From Demequina sp. NBRC 110054 (GTDB lineage Bacteria > Actinomycetota > Actinomycetes > Actinomycetales > Demequinaceae): a stretch of 64,000 bases of DNA. The DNA is taken from assembly GCF_002090115.1 (NCBI RefSeq), contig NZ_BBRK01000004.1, forward strand, positions 1 to 64,000, written 5' to 3'. Shown here piece by piece: positions 29,703-38,565 of the stretch. The notes under the pieces were generated by a model. That model was given only the letters and a program-made list of their open reading frames with translations, made no database searches and was not told the DNA's origin. The position numbers and the translations under genes are program-made. The number at the start of each line of letters is the position of its first letter. The stretch's first letter is position 1.

Positions 29703-30788
29703 TCAGTCCTCGTGTGCGGCGAGGCGCGCGGCCTCGTCGGCGTCGATCGCGGACTGGATGACCGGACCGAGGTCGCCTCCGAGGACGTGGTCGAGGTTGT
29801 AGGCCTTGTAGCCGGTGCGGTGGTCCGCGATCCGGTTCTCAGGGAAGTTGTAGGTGCGGATGCGCTCCGAGCGGTCGACGGTGCGCACCTGCGACTTGCG
29901 CATGTCCTGGGCCTCGGCCTCCGCCGCCTCCTTCTGGGCGGCGAGCAGGCGGGCGCGCAGGATGCGCATGGCCGACTCCTTGTTCTGGAGTTGGCTCTTC
30001 TCGTTCTGGCAGCTCACGACGATCCCGGTCGGGATGTGCGTGAGGCGGACCGCGGAGTCCGTCGTGTTGACCGACTGGCCGCCGGGGCCCGACGAGCGGT
30101 AGACGTCGACGCGGACCTCGTTCATGTCGAGCTCGACGTCCTCGACCTCCTCGGCCTCCGGGTACACGAGGACGCCGGCGGCGGAGGTGTGGATGCGGCC
30201 CTGCGACTCGGTCGCGGGCACGCGCTGGACGCGGTGGACGCCGCCCTCGTACTTGAGGTGCGCCCACACGCCGTTCTCGGGGTCGACGCTGCCAGGCGCC
30301 TTGATGGCGACGGAGAGGTCCTTGTAGCCGCCCATGTCGGTCTCGGTCGCCTCGAGGATCTGCGCCTTCCAGCCCTTGCCCTCGGCGAACTTGAGGTACA
30401 TCTTCAGCAGGTCGCCCGCGAACAGCGCGGACTCCTCGCCTCCCTCGCCGGACTTGATCTCGAGGATCACGTCGCGAGAGTCGTCGGGGTCGCGCGGGAT
30501 CAGGATGCGGCGGAGCGTCTCGGTCGCGTCCTCGACGGCCTGCTCCATCGCGGGCACCTCGGCGGCGAGCTCGGGGTCGAGCTCAGCCATCTCCTGGGCG
30601 GCCTCGAGGTCGTCGGTGGCCGCCTTCCAGGTCCGATGCGCCGCGACGACGCGACCCAGCTCCGCGAACCGGCGACCGAGCGTGCGCGCGCGCCCCGCGT
30701 CCGCGTGGACTGCGGGATCGGCGAGCTGATTCTCGATATCGGTGTACTCGTCCAGCAGGGGCTGGACGGCTGCGAAGGCTTCGGCCAC
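29703..30788 (-). CDS. prfA: Peptide chain release factor 1
   Basis: Terminates translation at UAA and UAG. 361 residues. The stop-codon-reading tripeptide PAT lies at 191-193 ([13 protein letters not shown]) and the catalytic GGQ at 236-238 ([17 protein letters not shown]). The PAT rather than SPF tripeptide makes it RF1, not RF2. The start is GTG 30788, 20 nt after rpmE. The downstream gene encodes its methyltransferase. Confidence 0.97.
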   Translation of the reverse strand: MAEAFAAVQPLLDEYTDIENQLADPAVHADAGRARTLGRRFAELGRVVAAHRTWKAATDDLEAAQEMAELDPELAAEVPAMEQAVEDATETLRRILIPRDPDDSRDVILEIKSGEGGEESALFAGDLLKMYLKFAEGKGWKAQILEATETDMGGYKDLSVAIKAPGSVDPENGVWAHLKYEGGVHRVQRVPATESQGRIHTSAAGVLVYPEAEEVEDVELDMNEVRVDVYRSSGPGGQSVNTTDSAVRLTHIPTGIVVSCQNEKSQLQNKESAMRILRARLLAAQKEAAEAEAQDMRKSQVRTVDRSERIRTYNFPENRIADHRTGYKAYNLDHVLGGDLGPVIQSAIDADEAARLAAHED

Positions 30789-30808
30789 GTCGTCGCGGGC
30801 TTCCGGCG

Positions 30809-31018
30809 TTACTTCTTGGCGCCGTAACGCTTCTCGAAGCGGGCCACACGGCCACCGGTGTCCATGATCTTCTGCTTGCCCGTGTAGAACGGGTGGCAGG
30901 CCGAGCAGACCTCGACGCTGATCGCGCCGGACTTCTCGGTGGACTTGGTCTCGAACGTGTTACCGCAGGTGCACGTGACAGTGGTGGCCACGTACTCGGG
31001 GTGGATGTCCTTCTTCAT
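30809..31018 (-). CDS. rpmE: 50S ribosomal protein L31, zinc-binding type
   Basis: 69 residues. The four cysteines of the C+ type are C16, C18, C38 and C41 (TCTCGNTF and [14 protein letters not shown]), so it binds zinc. Actinobacteria often keep a zinc-free paralogue induced by zinc starvation; none is in this window. Its gap to the next upstream gene has a TTGACA hexamer on the minus strand (31129-31124), but no well-spaced -10 was found. Confidence 0.97.
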   Translation of the reverse strand: MKKDIHPEYVATTVTCTCGNTFETKSTEKSGAISVEVCSACHPFYTGKQKIMDTGGRVARFEKRYGAKK

Positions 31019-31160
31019 GATCTCCCTTAGATGTGCGTCCGGGTCCTTGCGTACTTCGCTTCGGTGAACCGGATGCCGTGGACCCGATCCGCAGACCGAG
31101 CCAACGGACTATTCTGCCACGCCTGTCAAGGGGTGGCGAATGCGCAGGCGCCCCGCGCGC

Positions 31161-31634
31161 TCACTCGACCCGAGCGAGCCAGACCAGGCGCCTCCCCGCC
31201 CCTGCGCCGCACGCGGTCTCGCCTTCGTCGAGCGGTTCCACCTTCGCGCGGATCGTGTCGCCCACCATGAGGACGATGCCCGGGTCGCCCGCGAGCGACC
31301 ACACCTCATCGTCGTCGGTGGTCACGTCCGTGCAGCCCTGTGCGATGGCGCTCACGCGCCCCGCGACGACGTCGGACGGCACCACGTCGGTGGGAACAGT
31401 CGGCGGCGCCGTCGGGCGGGCCAGTGTCTGCAGGTCGCGGGGCGACAACGGGGTCGTCGACCCGTCAGGCGCTACGACGAGGCCGGAGCCGGTCGTGCCG
31501 GGGCCGTGCGCGGTCATGCTCTCCTCCTCGGTCGGCACCGACGTCGGTGCAGTGCCCGTGTCCGCGCATCCGGTGATGGCCGCGAGGGCGAGCGCGCTCG
31601 CGACCGCTCCGAACGTGACCGGGCGCCGACGCAT
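31161..31634 (-). CDS. Small secreted lipoprotein, unknown function
   Basis: 157 residues. Signal peptide MRRRPVTFGAVASALALAAITGC with a lipobox cysteine at 23, then a Thr/Pro/Ser-rich linker and a compact C-terminal domain (about 85-157) with two cysteines (IAQGCTDVT, ETACGAG) that could form a disulfide. No family is recognised. A GA-rich ribosome site precedes the ATG. The gene lies between rpmE and a secreted protease, in a place where rho is normally directly followed by rpmE. Confidence 0.7.
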   Translation of the reverse strand: MRRRPVTFGAVASALALAAITGCADTGTAPTSVPTEEESMTAHGPGTTGSGLVVAPDGSTTPLSPRDLQTLARPTAPPTVPTDVVPSDVVAGRVSAIAQGCTDVTTDDDEVWSLAGDPGIVLMVGDTIRAKVEPLDEGETACGAGAGRRLVWLARVE

Positions 31635-31708
31635 CGTCCCTCTCCCCTCCCTCGCTCCTCCAGTCTGGGCTCGACCGCTGTTGTTCGCTCGGCCGCGCGA
31701 CGAAGGCG

Positions 31709-31746
31709 GCGCCGGCCCCCGGGGTGGCTCCCCCGGGGGCCGGCGC
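31709..31746 (-). terminator. Terminator hairpin after the M6 protease gene
   Basis: A perfect 16-bp stem, GCGCCGGCCCCCGGGG (31709-31724) with its complement (31731-31746), around the loop TGGCTC. It begins 17 nt beyond the protease stop codon in the direction of transcription. There is no U-run. Confidence 0.8.
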
Positions 31747-31762
31747 GGTCATGGACGCGGCG

Positions 31763-34090
31763 TCAGTACACCTTCACCGTCATCGAGCTGTCCTTCTGCT
31801 TCACGATCCGGATCTGGACCCCGACCGCGGGGAGCTTCACGCCGTGGTTGGGCAGCTCGGCGAACCAGTACTGATCCGTGTCGTCGAACACGCGGTTCCC
31901 CCTCGCTCCCTTGATGCGGCTCTTCACCCCGTCGACGTGGAGCGTGAACGAGTCGGCCCGCTTGAGGCTGAAGGGTGCGTCGTACACCTGCACCCTCGCC
32001 CGCCAGTAGTCGCCGTTCACGTCCGTCATCGGCTGCGGGTGCGAGTCGATGTACAGGTTCCGCCCGCTGCCGGGGTGCGCGAACGTGTCGTTGTCGGAGT
32101 ACGACAGATCCCAGTACGAGATCAGCAGACCCTCCTGGTAGGAGTAGTGGTCCACGTAGTCCGGCAGCGTGCTCGCGTACCCGAAGTGGTACGGCCCGGT
32201 CTTGAGGTACTGGTCGTACGACGTGTAGGACCGGTAGGCCGCGATGTAGTAGTTCGGGTACGACTGCGTGCTCGAGGTGCCGACCGCGGTGAAGCCGTCG
32301 ACGGTCCAGCCGCCGTCCCCGTCCTCAGCTCCGTCCTCGAAGACGCCCTCGACCGCGATCTCGTCGAGGAACACGCCGTCGATCACGTCGGGGTCGTTGC
32401 CCGCGACGCCGCCGTCGGTCGTGTAGCGGATCCGGAGATCCACCGTCTGACCCGCGTACGCGCTCAGGTCGAACGTCGCCGGGATCCAGTCGGCCTGCGT
32501 GCCGTCCGTCGCCGCGGGCTCGTCGACCGTCGTGATCGAGCCGGCGATCGGCACGAAGCCCGAGCCGTCGTCGACCTCGACGTAGAGGTAGTCGTATCCC
32601 TCCTCGATGTCGTAGCGGGTCTGGAAGGTCAGCGCGGGAGACCCGTCAGGCACGTCGACGCTCCGCGTGAGCGTGCTCGTGAGGTCGTCACCCGTGCCGC
32701 TGTACCACTGGGCCGCTCCCACCGCGGGTTCGCCGAGATCCGTCGTGACGGTCTTCTCCGGGAGCCCCACGATGAGGGCCTGCGGTCTGCGCGTGTTGTA
32801 CTCCGAGACCCCCAGGGTGACGGTCTCCCTGTCGCCCGCCTCGACGTACTCGTAGTCGAGCCAGCCGAGCTGGAGCTTGTTCCATGCGCCAAGGTCGCCG
32901 CCTCGCTCGCCGATGCCCTCGTCGTCGGCCGCCGTGAGCCTGCTCTGCGCCATGAGCGTCCAGTACTCGTTGTTGTTGTCGCCGCCGGACTGCACGTTGT
33001 AGTCGTCCGGGAGACCGAGGTCGTGGCCGTACTCGTGGTAGAACACCGAGCGGCCGCCGTTCTCCGGTTGCATCGTGTAGTCGCCGATCCAGATGCCGGA
33101 ATCGCCGATCTGCGTGCCGCCGAGCGGGTTCGCCTCGGGACCGGTGAGCCCCGCGTAGTTGTAGTACGCGTACCAGCGGTGCGACCAGATGGCGTCGGAG
33201 CCGTAGATCGGGTCGCCGTCCGCCTGATCGCCGCCGGCGTGCACGATCTGGAAGTGGTCGATGTAGCCGTCCGGCTCGTTGAAGTCGCCGTCGCCGTCGT
33301 AGTCGTAGCGGTCCCACACGTCGAAGGACGCGAGATCCGCGTTCACGTCCTCGACCGAGCGGCCCTGCGCGAGCTGATCCTCGTACCAGATCGTCGCGGC
33401 GTCGGCCACGAGGTCCCACACGGTCGAGCACACGATCGAGCCGCACGCATCCGTGCCGTAGGCGGCCTGCGTGTACGGCACCTTGACCCAGTCGGTCACC
33501 TCGCCGTCGACGCTGTAGCGGCCCGAGGACTGCGTCTCGTAGTACTCCCGCAGCGACTCGTCGTCGCCGAAGTACAGGCCCTGGAAGTAGGACTGCGAGT
33601 AGTCGGCCTGCCAGACCGTCGTGTTGTTCACCGAGCGGTCGGGCTCGGGGATCTCGTTGTGGAGCGGCCCCTCGGTGCGCTGCGCGTCATCGGCGTAGCC
33701 ATACGGGGACTCCTCGTCCCCGAACTCGGCGAGGACCACGAAGATGCGGTCGGTGGTCTCGCGCGACAGCTCGACGTACTGATCGGTGGTCCGGCCCTTG
33801 GAGCCCCTCAGCGAGGGTCCGTCGGCCGCGGATATGTCGGCGTCCGAGCTGACCTTGACGACTGTGCTGTCGCCCCGTTCCTCGGCGGTCAGATCCCCCT
33901 CGAGCACTCCCGTGATCGCCGCCTCGCGAAGCGCGGTGCGCTTCGCATCCAGCGGGTTGGGAAGGTTGTCGGAGGTGACGGTCTGCACCGTCTCCTCCTC
34001 GGCGGGCGGCGCGGCGGTCGCGACCGGAGCGGCGACCACCCCCGATCCCAGCAGGACGGCCGCGGTGGCCGCGCTCAGCTTCGTACGCAC
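31763..34090 (-). CDS. Secreted M6 family metalloprotease (immune inhibitor A type)
   Basis: 775 residues. Sec signal peptide MRTKLSAATAAVLLGSGVVAAPVATA, a propeptide, then the zinc protease domain with HEYGHDLGLPD (H352, E353, H356) and further Asp-rich, probably calcium-binding, turns (DYDGDGDFNEPDGYID). The C-terminal half contains a carbohydrate-binding/MAM-like beta region with aromatic-rich YSYQEGLLISYWD. The start is GTG 34090 because GGAGG is 5 nt upstream; the ATG at 34102 would contain that site. It lies between rho and rpmE. No cognate inhibitor is evident, and protein scavenging is the most likely role. Confidence 0.9.
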   Translation of the reverse strand: MRTKLSAATAAVLLGSGVVAAPVATAAPPAEEETVQTVTSDNLPNPLDAKRTALREAAITGVLEGDLTAEERGDSTVVKVSSDADISAADGPSLRGSKGRTTDQYVELSRETTDRIFVVLAEFGDEESPYGYADDAQRTEGPLHNEIPEPDRSVNNTTVWQADYSQSYFQGLYFGDDESLREYYETQSSGRYSVDGEVTDWVKVPYTQAAYGTDACGSIVCSTVWDLVADAATIWYEDQLAQGRSVEDVNADLASFDVWDRYDYDGDGDFNEPDGYIDHFQIVHAGGDQADGDPIYGSDAIWSHRWYAYYNYAGLTGPEANPLGGTQIGDSGIWIGDYTMQPENGGRSVFYHEYGHDLGLPDDYNVQSGGDNNNEYWTLMAQSRLTAADDEGIGERGGDLGAWNKLQLGWLDYEYVEAGDRETVTLGVSEYNTRRPQALIVGLPEKTVTTDLGEPAVGAAQWYSGTGDDLTSTLTRSVDVPDGSPALTFQTRYDIEEGYDYLYVEVDDGSGFVPIAGSITTVDEPAATDGTQADWIPATFDLSAYAGQTVDLRIRYTTDGGVAGNDPDVIDGVFLDEIAVEGVFEDGAEDGDGGWTVDGFTAVGTSSTQSYPNYYIAAYRSYTSYDQYLKTGPYHFGYASTLPDYVDHYSYQEGLLISYWDLSYSDNDTFAHPGSGRNLYIDSHPQPMTDVNGDYWRARVQVYDAPFSLKRADSFTLHVDGVKSRIKGARGNRVFDDTDQYWFAELPNHGVKLPAVGVQIRIVKQKDSSMTVKVY

Positions 34091-34407
34091 ATGTACCTCC
34101 ATTGGCGAGGATCGCCGCCCCCACCCCCATGGACGCGGCGATACATGGTGCGGCCGCCCCAGCGCGGCCGTGGTGCAGGACGCCCCCGAGAGTCGGTTGG
34201 TTCAGGCCGACGATGGCGACGTCCGGTGTCACATTACGAAGACGGGGGTCGCGTCGACGCGTCCCTTTTCGGCGTTTTGCCCGATGTGAGGAATTTCACT
34301 TCTGCGAGAGAGGTGCCTCGCACCGGGACAAGCGAGGCGCCGGCCGGGGAGAACGCACAGGGGCCCGATCCTCGCGGATCGGGCCCCTGTGCGATGTCGA
34401 GGGAGGA
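34091..34407. other. 317-nt gap between rho and the M6 protease gene
   Basis: Apart from the rho terminator hairpin (34354-34393) I see no gene or RNA here. The part nearest the protease is relatively AT-rich (around 34230-34320) and presumably carries its promoter, but no well-spaced pair of boxes is clear. Confidence 0.5.
34354..34393 (-). terminator. Terminator hairpin after rho
   Basis: An 18-bp perfect stem, CGCACAGGGGCCCGATCC (34354-34371) with its complement (34376-34393), around the 4-nt loop TCGC. It lies 15 nt past the rho stop codon, again without a U-run. Confidence 0.88.
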
Positions 34408-36270
34408 CTACTTCTCGTGGTCCTCCGCCCCCGGCGTGGTCTTCGCGACCTGCATGAGGAACTCGGTGTTGGTCTTGTTCTCCTTGAGCTTGCCCAGGAG
34501 GAGCTCGATGGCCTGCTGCTGCTCGAGCGCGGTGAGCACGCGACGCAGCTTCCACATGATCTTCAGCTCCTCGGCGCTCATGAGGATCTCCTCGCGGCGC
34601 GTGCCCGACGCGTTGACGTCGACGGCCGGGAAGATGCGGCGGTCGGCGAGCGTGCGGGAGAGCTTGAGCTCCATGTTTCCGGTGCCCTTGAACTCCTCGA
34701 AGATGACCTCGTCGGCCTTCGAGCCGGTCTCGACCAGCGCGGTCGCCAGGATGGTCAGCGAGCCGCCGTGCTCGATGTTGCGCGCGGCGCCGAAGAAGCG
34801 CTTCGGCGGGTACAGGGCCGACGAGTCGACACCACCCGAGAGGATGCGGCCCGACGCGGGGGCGGCGATGTTGTACGCGCGGCCCAGGCGGGTGATCGAG
34901 TCGAGCAGCACGACGACGTCCTGGCCCATCTCGGTCAGGCGCTTGGCGCGCTCGATCGCGAGCTCGGCGACGGCCGTGTGGTCGGATGCGGGACGGTCGA
35001 ACGTCGAGGCGATGACCTCGCCGCGGACCGTGCGCTGCATGTCCGTGACCTCCTCGGGGCGCTCGTCGACGAGCACGACCATGAGGTGGACCTCGGGGTT
35101 GTTCGTGGAGATCGCGTTCGCGATCGACTGCAGCACGAGGGTCTTACCGGCCTTCGGAGGCGAGACGATGAGTCCTCGCTGGCCCTTTCCGATCGGCGCC
35201 ACGAGGTCGATCACGCGGTTCGTCATGTTCCGCGGCTCGGTCTCGAGGTGCAGGCGCTGCTGCGGGTACAGCGGAGTGAGGTCGCCGAAGACCGGACGGT
35301 TCTTCGCCTCCTCGGGCGCCTGGCCGTTGACCTGGGTGATCGACGCGAGCGCCGAGAACTTCTGGCGCTGGCCGCGCTCGCCCGGGCGCGGGGGGCGCGC
35401 GGTGCCTGCGACCGCGTCACCGCGGCGCAGTCCGTACTTGCGGACCTGGTTCTGCGAGACGTAGACGTCCGCCTTGCCGGGCAGGTAGCCGGCGGTGCGG
35501 ACGAACGCGTAGTTGTCGAGCACGTCGACGATGCCGCCGATCGGCGTGATCTCCTCGCCGTCGCGCGGGGCGTCCTCGTCCTGCTGCTGACGCGGCGAGC
35601 CGCCGCCCTCGTTGGCCTCGCCGCCCTCACGGTCGCGACCACGGCCACGGCCGCGACCACGGCCACGGCGCCTGCGGTTGCCGCGCTCGCCGTCGCCGTC
35701 GTCCTGGCTGTTCTGGTTGTTCTGGTTGCCGCGGTTGCCGCCGCCGTTGCTGGCGTTGCCGCCCTGGCGACGCTCGCCGCCCTCGGAGTCGCTGCCGGCC
35801 GCAAGCGAGACGGCCTCCTTGGCGCGACGGGCGCGCTCGTCGGGGCTCTCGGAGCTCGCCTGGTCCTGGGACTCGGCAGGGGCCTCGTCGCGGGTCGGCA
35901 GGTCTAGCTTGAGCTCGGCGATCGCCTGCTCCTTGGAGGGCGCGTCGCCCTTCGGCTGCGCGCCGTCCTTCGCGGGAGCGTCACTCTCCGCCTTGGGCGA
36001 GCCGGCCTTCGCGGTCGCGCGGCGCGAGGAGGACTTCTTCGGAGCGTCGTCCTTGGCCTCGGTGGTCTTGGCGGGCGCCTTCTTGTCGGCCTTCTTGGCG
36101 TCGTCCTTGGCGGGCACCACGCCTCCGTTGCGGATCGCCTCCACCAGGTCCGACTTGCGCATGCGCGCCGTGCCGGAGACCCCGAGCTCTGCTGCAAGTG
36201 CCTGAAGCTGGGGTAGCTTCATCGCCGTGAGGGCCGCGGTGTTGTCGCTGGCCGTCGTCGTGTCGGTCAC
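34408..36270 (-). CDS. rho: Transcription termination factor Rho
   Basis: Hexameric RNA helicase that ends transcription. 620 residues: N-terminal Rho_N helical domain (about 11-50), a Lys/Ala-rich then acidic linker, an Asn/Gln/Gly-rich stretch (170-190), an Arg-Gly block (198-213), then the OSB RNA-binding domain (GGIVDVLDNYAFVRT) and the ATPase with P-loop PPKAGKT (371-377), Walker B VVVLLDSITRLGRAYN and R-loop DEVIFEEFKGTGN. The basic insertion is typical of actinobacterial Rho. The GTG start at 36270 has GGAAGGAAA upstream. The gene is divergent from the DUF6325 gene. Confidence 0.97.
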   Translation of the reverse strand: MTDTTTASDNTAALTAMKLPQLQALAAELGVSGTARMRKSDLVEAIRNGGVVPAKDDAKKADKKAPAKTTEAKDDAPKKSSSRRATAKAGSPKAESDAPAKDGAQPKGDAPSKEQAIAELKLDLPTRDEAPAESQDQASSESPDERARRAKEAVSLAAGSDSEGGERRQGGNASNGGGNRGNQNNQNSQDDGDGERGNRRRRGRGRGRGRGRDREGGEANEGGGSPRQQQDEDAPRDGEEITPIGGIVDVLDNYAFVRTAGYLPGKADVYVSQNQVRKYGLRRGDAVAGTARPPRPGERGQRQKFSALASITQVNGQAPEEAKNRPVFGDLTPLYPQQRLHLETEPRNMTNRVIDLVAPIGKGQRGLIVSPPKAGKTLVLQSIANAISTNNPEVHLMVVLVDERPEEVTDMQRTVRGEVIASTFDRPASDHTAVAELAIERAKRLTEMGQDVVVLLDSITRLGRAYNIAAPASGRILSGGVDSSALYPPKRFFGAARNIEHGGSLTILATALVETGSKADEVIFEEFKGTGNMELKLSRTLADRRIFPAVDVNASGTRREEILMSAEELKIMWKLRRVLTALEQQQAIELLLGKLKENKTNTEFLMQVAKTTPGAEDHEK

Positions 36271-36483
36271 AAACTTTCCTTCCCTCGCACGAGCACGCTT
36301 GGCTCAGGGAGTGCGAGACGATCCACGCGGGTACGTACACGGATGCGTCGACGAAGGACGGACGCCTCACACGTGGATTGCTGTCCGCCGGGGCGATACG
36401 CGCCGATCCGGGGGAAGCACGCCCAGGTTAGCACCCCCACCGGGCCCGCACAATCAGTCCACACCTGGCGTGTTCGACATCTG

Positions 36484-36512
36484 TTGCTGGCGCGCGCGGC
36501 CCGGCATAGCCT
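36484..36512 (+). promoter_or_regulatory. Promoter of the DUF6325-SHOCT operon
   Basis: -35 TTGCTG (36484-36489), a 17-nt spacer, and -10 TAGCCT (36507-36512). The expected start near 36519 leaves a leader of about 42 nt with an AAAGGGGA ribosome site before ATG 36561. Confidence 0.5.
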
Positions 36513-36560
36513 CGCAGACAGGGGGATGCCATGCGCGGCGTCCCGTGAAAGGGGAACGAC

Positions 36561-36998
36561 ATGGGACTCGGGCCCATCGAGATCGTCGTCATCGGCTTCG
36601 AGCACGGGAGGTTCGACGGCTCGATCCTCCCCGAGCTGGAGCGCCTGACCGGCGCCGGCACCATCCGCATCGTCGACGCCGTCGTGGCCCGCAAGGCCGA
36701 GGACGGCACCGCCACGATCCTCGAGCTCGACGAGGCCCCCGACGAGGCACTCGCCGACCTCCACCGCATCGTCTCCGAGATCGACGGCCTGATCTCCGAC
36801 GAGGATGTGGACGAGCTCGTCGACGAGCTGCCGCCCGGCGCGGCCGCGGCGATCCTGTGCTTCGAGCACACGTGGGTCGTGCCGCTGCGCGACGCGATCG
36901 CGGGAGCGGGAGGAGTGCTGCTCGACACGATGCGCATCCCCGGGCCCGTGGCGGACGAGGTGCTCGCGGCGGTCGCCGCGGCCGAGGGAGAGGAGTAG
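36561..36998 (+). CDS. DUF6325 family protein
   Basis: 145 residues. The opening GPIEIVVIGFEHGRFDGSILPELERL followed by IRIVDAVVARKAEDG is the pattern of this actinobacterial family, distantly like DUF1269 stress proteins. Acidic and probably cytoplasmic; two internal hydrophobic stretches could be membrane-associated. The biochemical function is unknown. The next gene, a SHOCT protein, begins 3 nt later, a pairing I have seen described repeatedly, so they are one unit. Confidence 0.8.
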   Translation: MGLGPIEIVVIGFEHGRFDGSILPELERLTGAGTIRIVDAVVARKAEDGTATILELDEAPDEALADLHRIVSEIDGLISDEDVDELVDELPPGAAAAILCFEHTWVVPLRDAIAGAGGVLLDTMRIPGPVADEVLAAVAAAEGEE

Positions 36999-37001
36999 GC
37001 C

Positions 37002-37316
37002 ATGCCGATCCGAGTCGGACGACCAGGCCTCATCGGGACGATGGCGCGCACCGCGGTCATCTCCGGCACCGCGACCGCGGTGTCGGGAGGAGTCGCGAGG
37101 CGCCAGTCCGCGCGCGCGGCCCAGAGGGCGGCGCCGGTCCAGCAGGCCGCGCCGGTGCAGGCGATGCCCGCCGCCGCTCCCGCACCCCAGGTGACCGCCG
37201 CATCGTCCGGGGGCGACGACCTCATGGCTCAGCTGGCCAAGCTCGGCGAGATGAGGTCGGCTGGGCTGCTCGACGACGCCGAGTTCGCCGCCGCGAAGGC
37301 GAAGCTCCTGGGCTGA
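37002..37316 (+). CDS. SHOCT domain protein
   Basis: 104 residues. A Gly-rich, mildly hydrophobic N-terminal part (GLIGTMARTAVISGTATAVSGG) and an Ala/Pro/Gln linker lead to a C-terminal SHOCT domain (LMAQLAKLGEMRSAGLLDDAEFAAAKAKLL, where L/I-x-L-x-GxIT-like spacing of helices is visible). SHOCT domains mediate oligomerisation. It is co-transcribed with the DUF6325 gene. Confidence 0.82.
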   Translation: MPIRVGRPGLIGTMARTAVISGTATAVSGGVARRQSARAAQRAAPVQQAAPVQAMPAAAPAPQVTAASSGGDDLMAQLAKLGEMRSAGLLDDAEFAAAKAKLLG

Positions 37317-37469
37317 CCCGAGCGGGGAGGCGGCCCCTCGTCTGCGACGAGCCGCGCTGGCGCGCATCTTCCGTGCCACGCCGCGCCGCGCGCCGGGTCG
37401 CGTCCGCAAGGGCGCGGCCCTAGCCTGCACTCAAGGACGCCATGGCGGCGTCCTGAGCGGAGGGGCGCG

Positions 37470-38516
37470 ATGACCGCGTGGGCGGAGCAGGTGCGGGAGA
37501 CGAAGTGGTCCGGGCGGCTGAACACCGTCCACTACATGCGGGATGCCGTGTTCTTCGACGGCGACACCGCGAAGGTGCGCGCGATGCATACGCGCTTCTG
37601 GCTGCTGCTGCTGCTCGCGAGCGCGATCGCGACCGCGGGAATCGCGGCGGACTCCACAGCGACCGTCATCGGCGCGATGATCGTGGCTCCGCTGATGCGC
37701 CCCATCCAGGGGACGATGCTCGCCACGGTCCTGGGCGACCACCGCAACCTGGTGCGCTCGGTCGTCATCATGATCGCCGGCGCCACGGCTGCGGTCACCG
37801 TCGGCTTCGTCCTCGGCCTCCTGGTGCAGGTGCCGATGACGGCGGAGACCAACGCGCAGATCGCGGGCCGCGTCTCCCCCGGGCTCATCGACCTCTTCGC
37901 CGCGCTCGCGGTGGGCGTGGTCGGCTCGATCGCGCTCATCCGCGCCGATATCTCCGACACGCTTCCCGGCGTCGCGATCGCGATCTCCCTGGTTCCGCCG
38001 CTGTGCGCAGCCGGGCTCGCACTCGAGTCGGGCGAGCCAGGACAGGCCTTCGGCGCGGTGCTGCTGTTCGCGACCAACGTCGCGGCGATCCTCGCCACGG
38101 GCGCGCTCATCATGGGGGTCTTCGGGTACTCGCGGCTCAGGCTCGAGGCCTCCGAGGACAAGGAGGCCGAGCGACGCCGCCGCGCGCGGACCTACCTGAC
38201 GATGGCGGCGCTCGTGCTCGCGGTGAGCGGCCCGCTGACCTGGTCCACCGCGCACGCGATTCAGAACAACTCGCGGATCGCGCAGATCCGGCAGTATGTC
38301 GAGGCCGCGGCGGCCGACTCGAAGTGGACGATCGTGTCCGTGACGGCGCGCGAGAACAACATGGTGCACGTCCTCGTGAAGGGCACCCCTCCGCTGCCCG
38401 ACGTCGATGCGGTGTACGACGACATGGCCGCCTCGGGGCTGGACGCCGACACCGTGATCCTCGAGTTCGTGCCGTCGTACACGTTCGACTCGGAGGGCGC
38501 GCGGGACTCGTTCTGA
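37470..38516 (+). CDS. DUF389 family membrane protein
   Basis: 348 residues. The DUF389 core is clear: TRFWLLLLLASAIATAGI, ADSTATVIGAMIVAPLMRPIQ and ALAVGVVGSIALIRADISDTLPGVAIAISLVPPLCAAGLAL. Six or so TM helices are followed by a soluble C-terminal domain (ISQYVEAA-like region, TIVSVTARENNMVHVLVKG). Function is unknown; related proteins are linked to stress. GGAGGGG precedes the ATG. An upstream 7-bp stem (37435-37453) and a TAGCCT box suggest its own promoter. Confidence 0.85.
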   Translation: MTAWAEQVRETKWSGRLNTVHYMRDAVFFDGDTAKVRAMHTRFWLLLLLASAIATAGIAADSTATVIGAMIVAPLMRPIQGTMLATVLGDHRNLVRSVVIMIAGATAAVTVGFVLGLLVQVPMTAETNAQIAGRVSPGLIDLFAALAVGVVGSIALIRADISDTLPGVAIAISLVPPLCAAGLALESGEPGQAFGAVLLFATNVAAILATGALIMGVFGYSRLRLEASEDKEAERRRRARTYLTMAALVLAVSGPLTWSTAHAIQNNSRIAQIRQYVEAAAADSKWTIVSVTARENNMVHVLVKGTPPLPDVDAVYDDMAASGLDADTVILEFVPSYTFDSEGARDSF

Positions 38517-38565
38517 CGCGGCTCGACCCGGCTCGCTCAGTCTGGCTCGGCCGGCAAGGCGCGCC

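Noticed and set aside
29712..30827. Plus-strand frame of 371 codons opposite prfA
   Set aside because: Antisense shadow of prfA; low complexity, no domain, no ribosome site.
31019..31160. A zinc-regulator site upstream of rpmE
   Set aside because: No palindrome of the Zur type was seen; only a TTGACA hexamer without a matching -10.
34091..34102. ATG at 34102 as start of the M6 protease
   Set aside because: The good ribosome site GGAGG would then lie inside the gene; GTG 34090 follows it at 5 nt and begins directly with a signal peptide.
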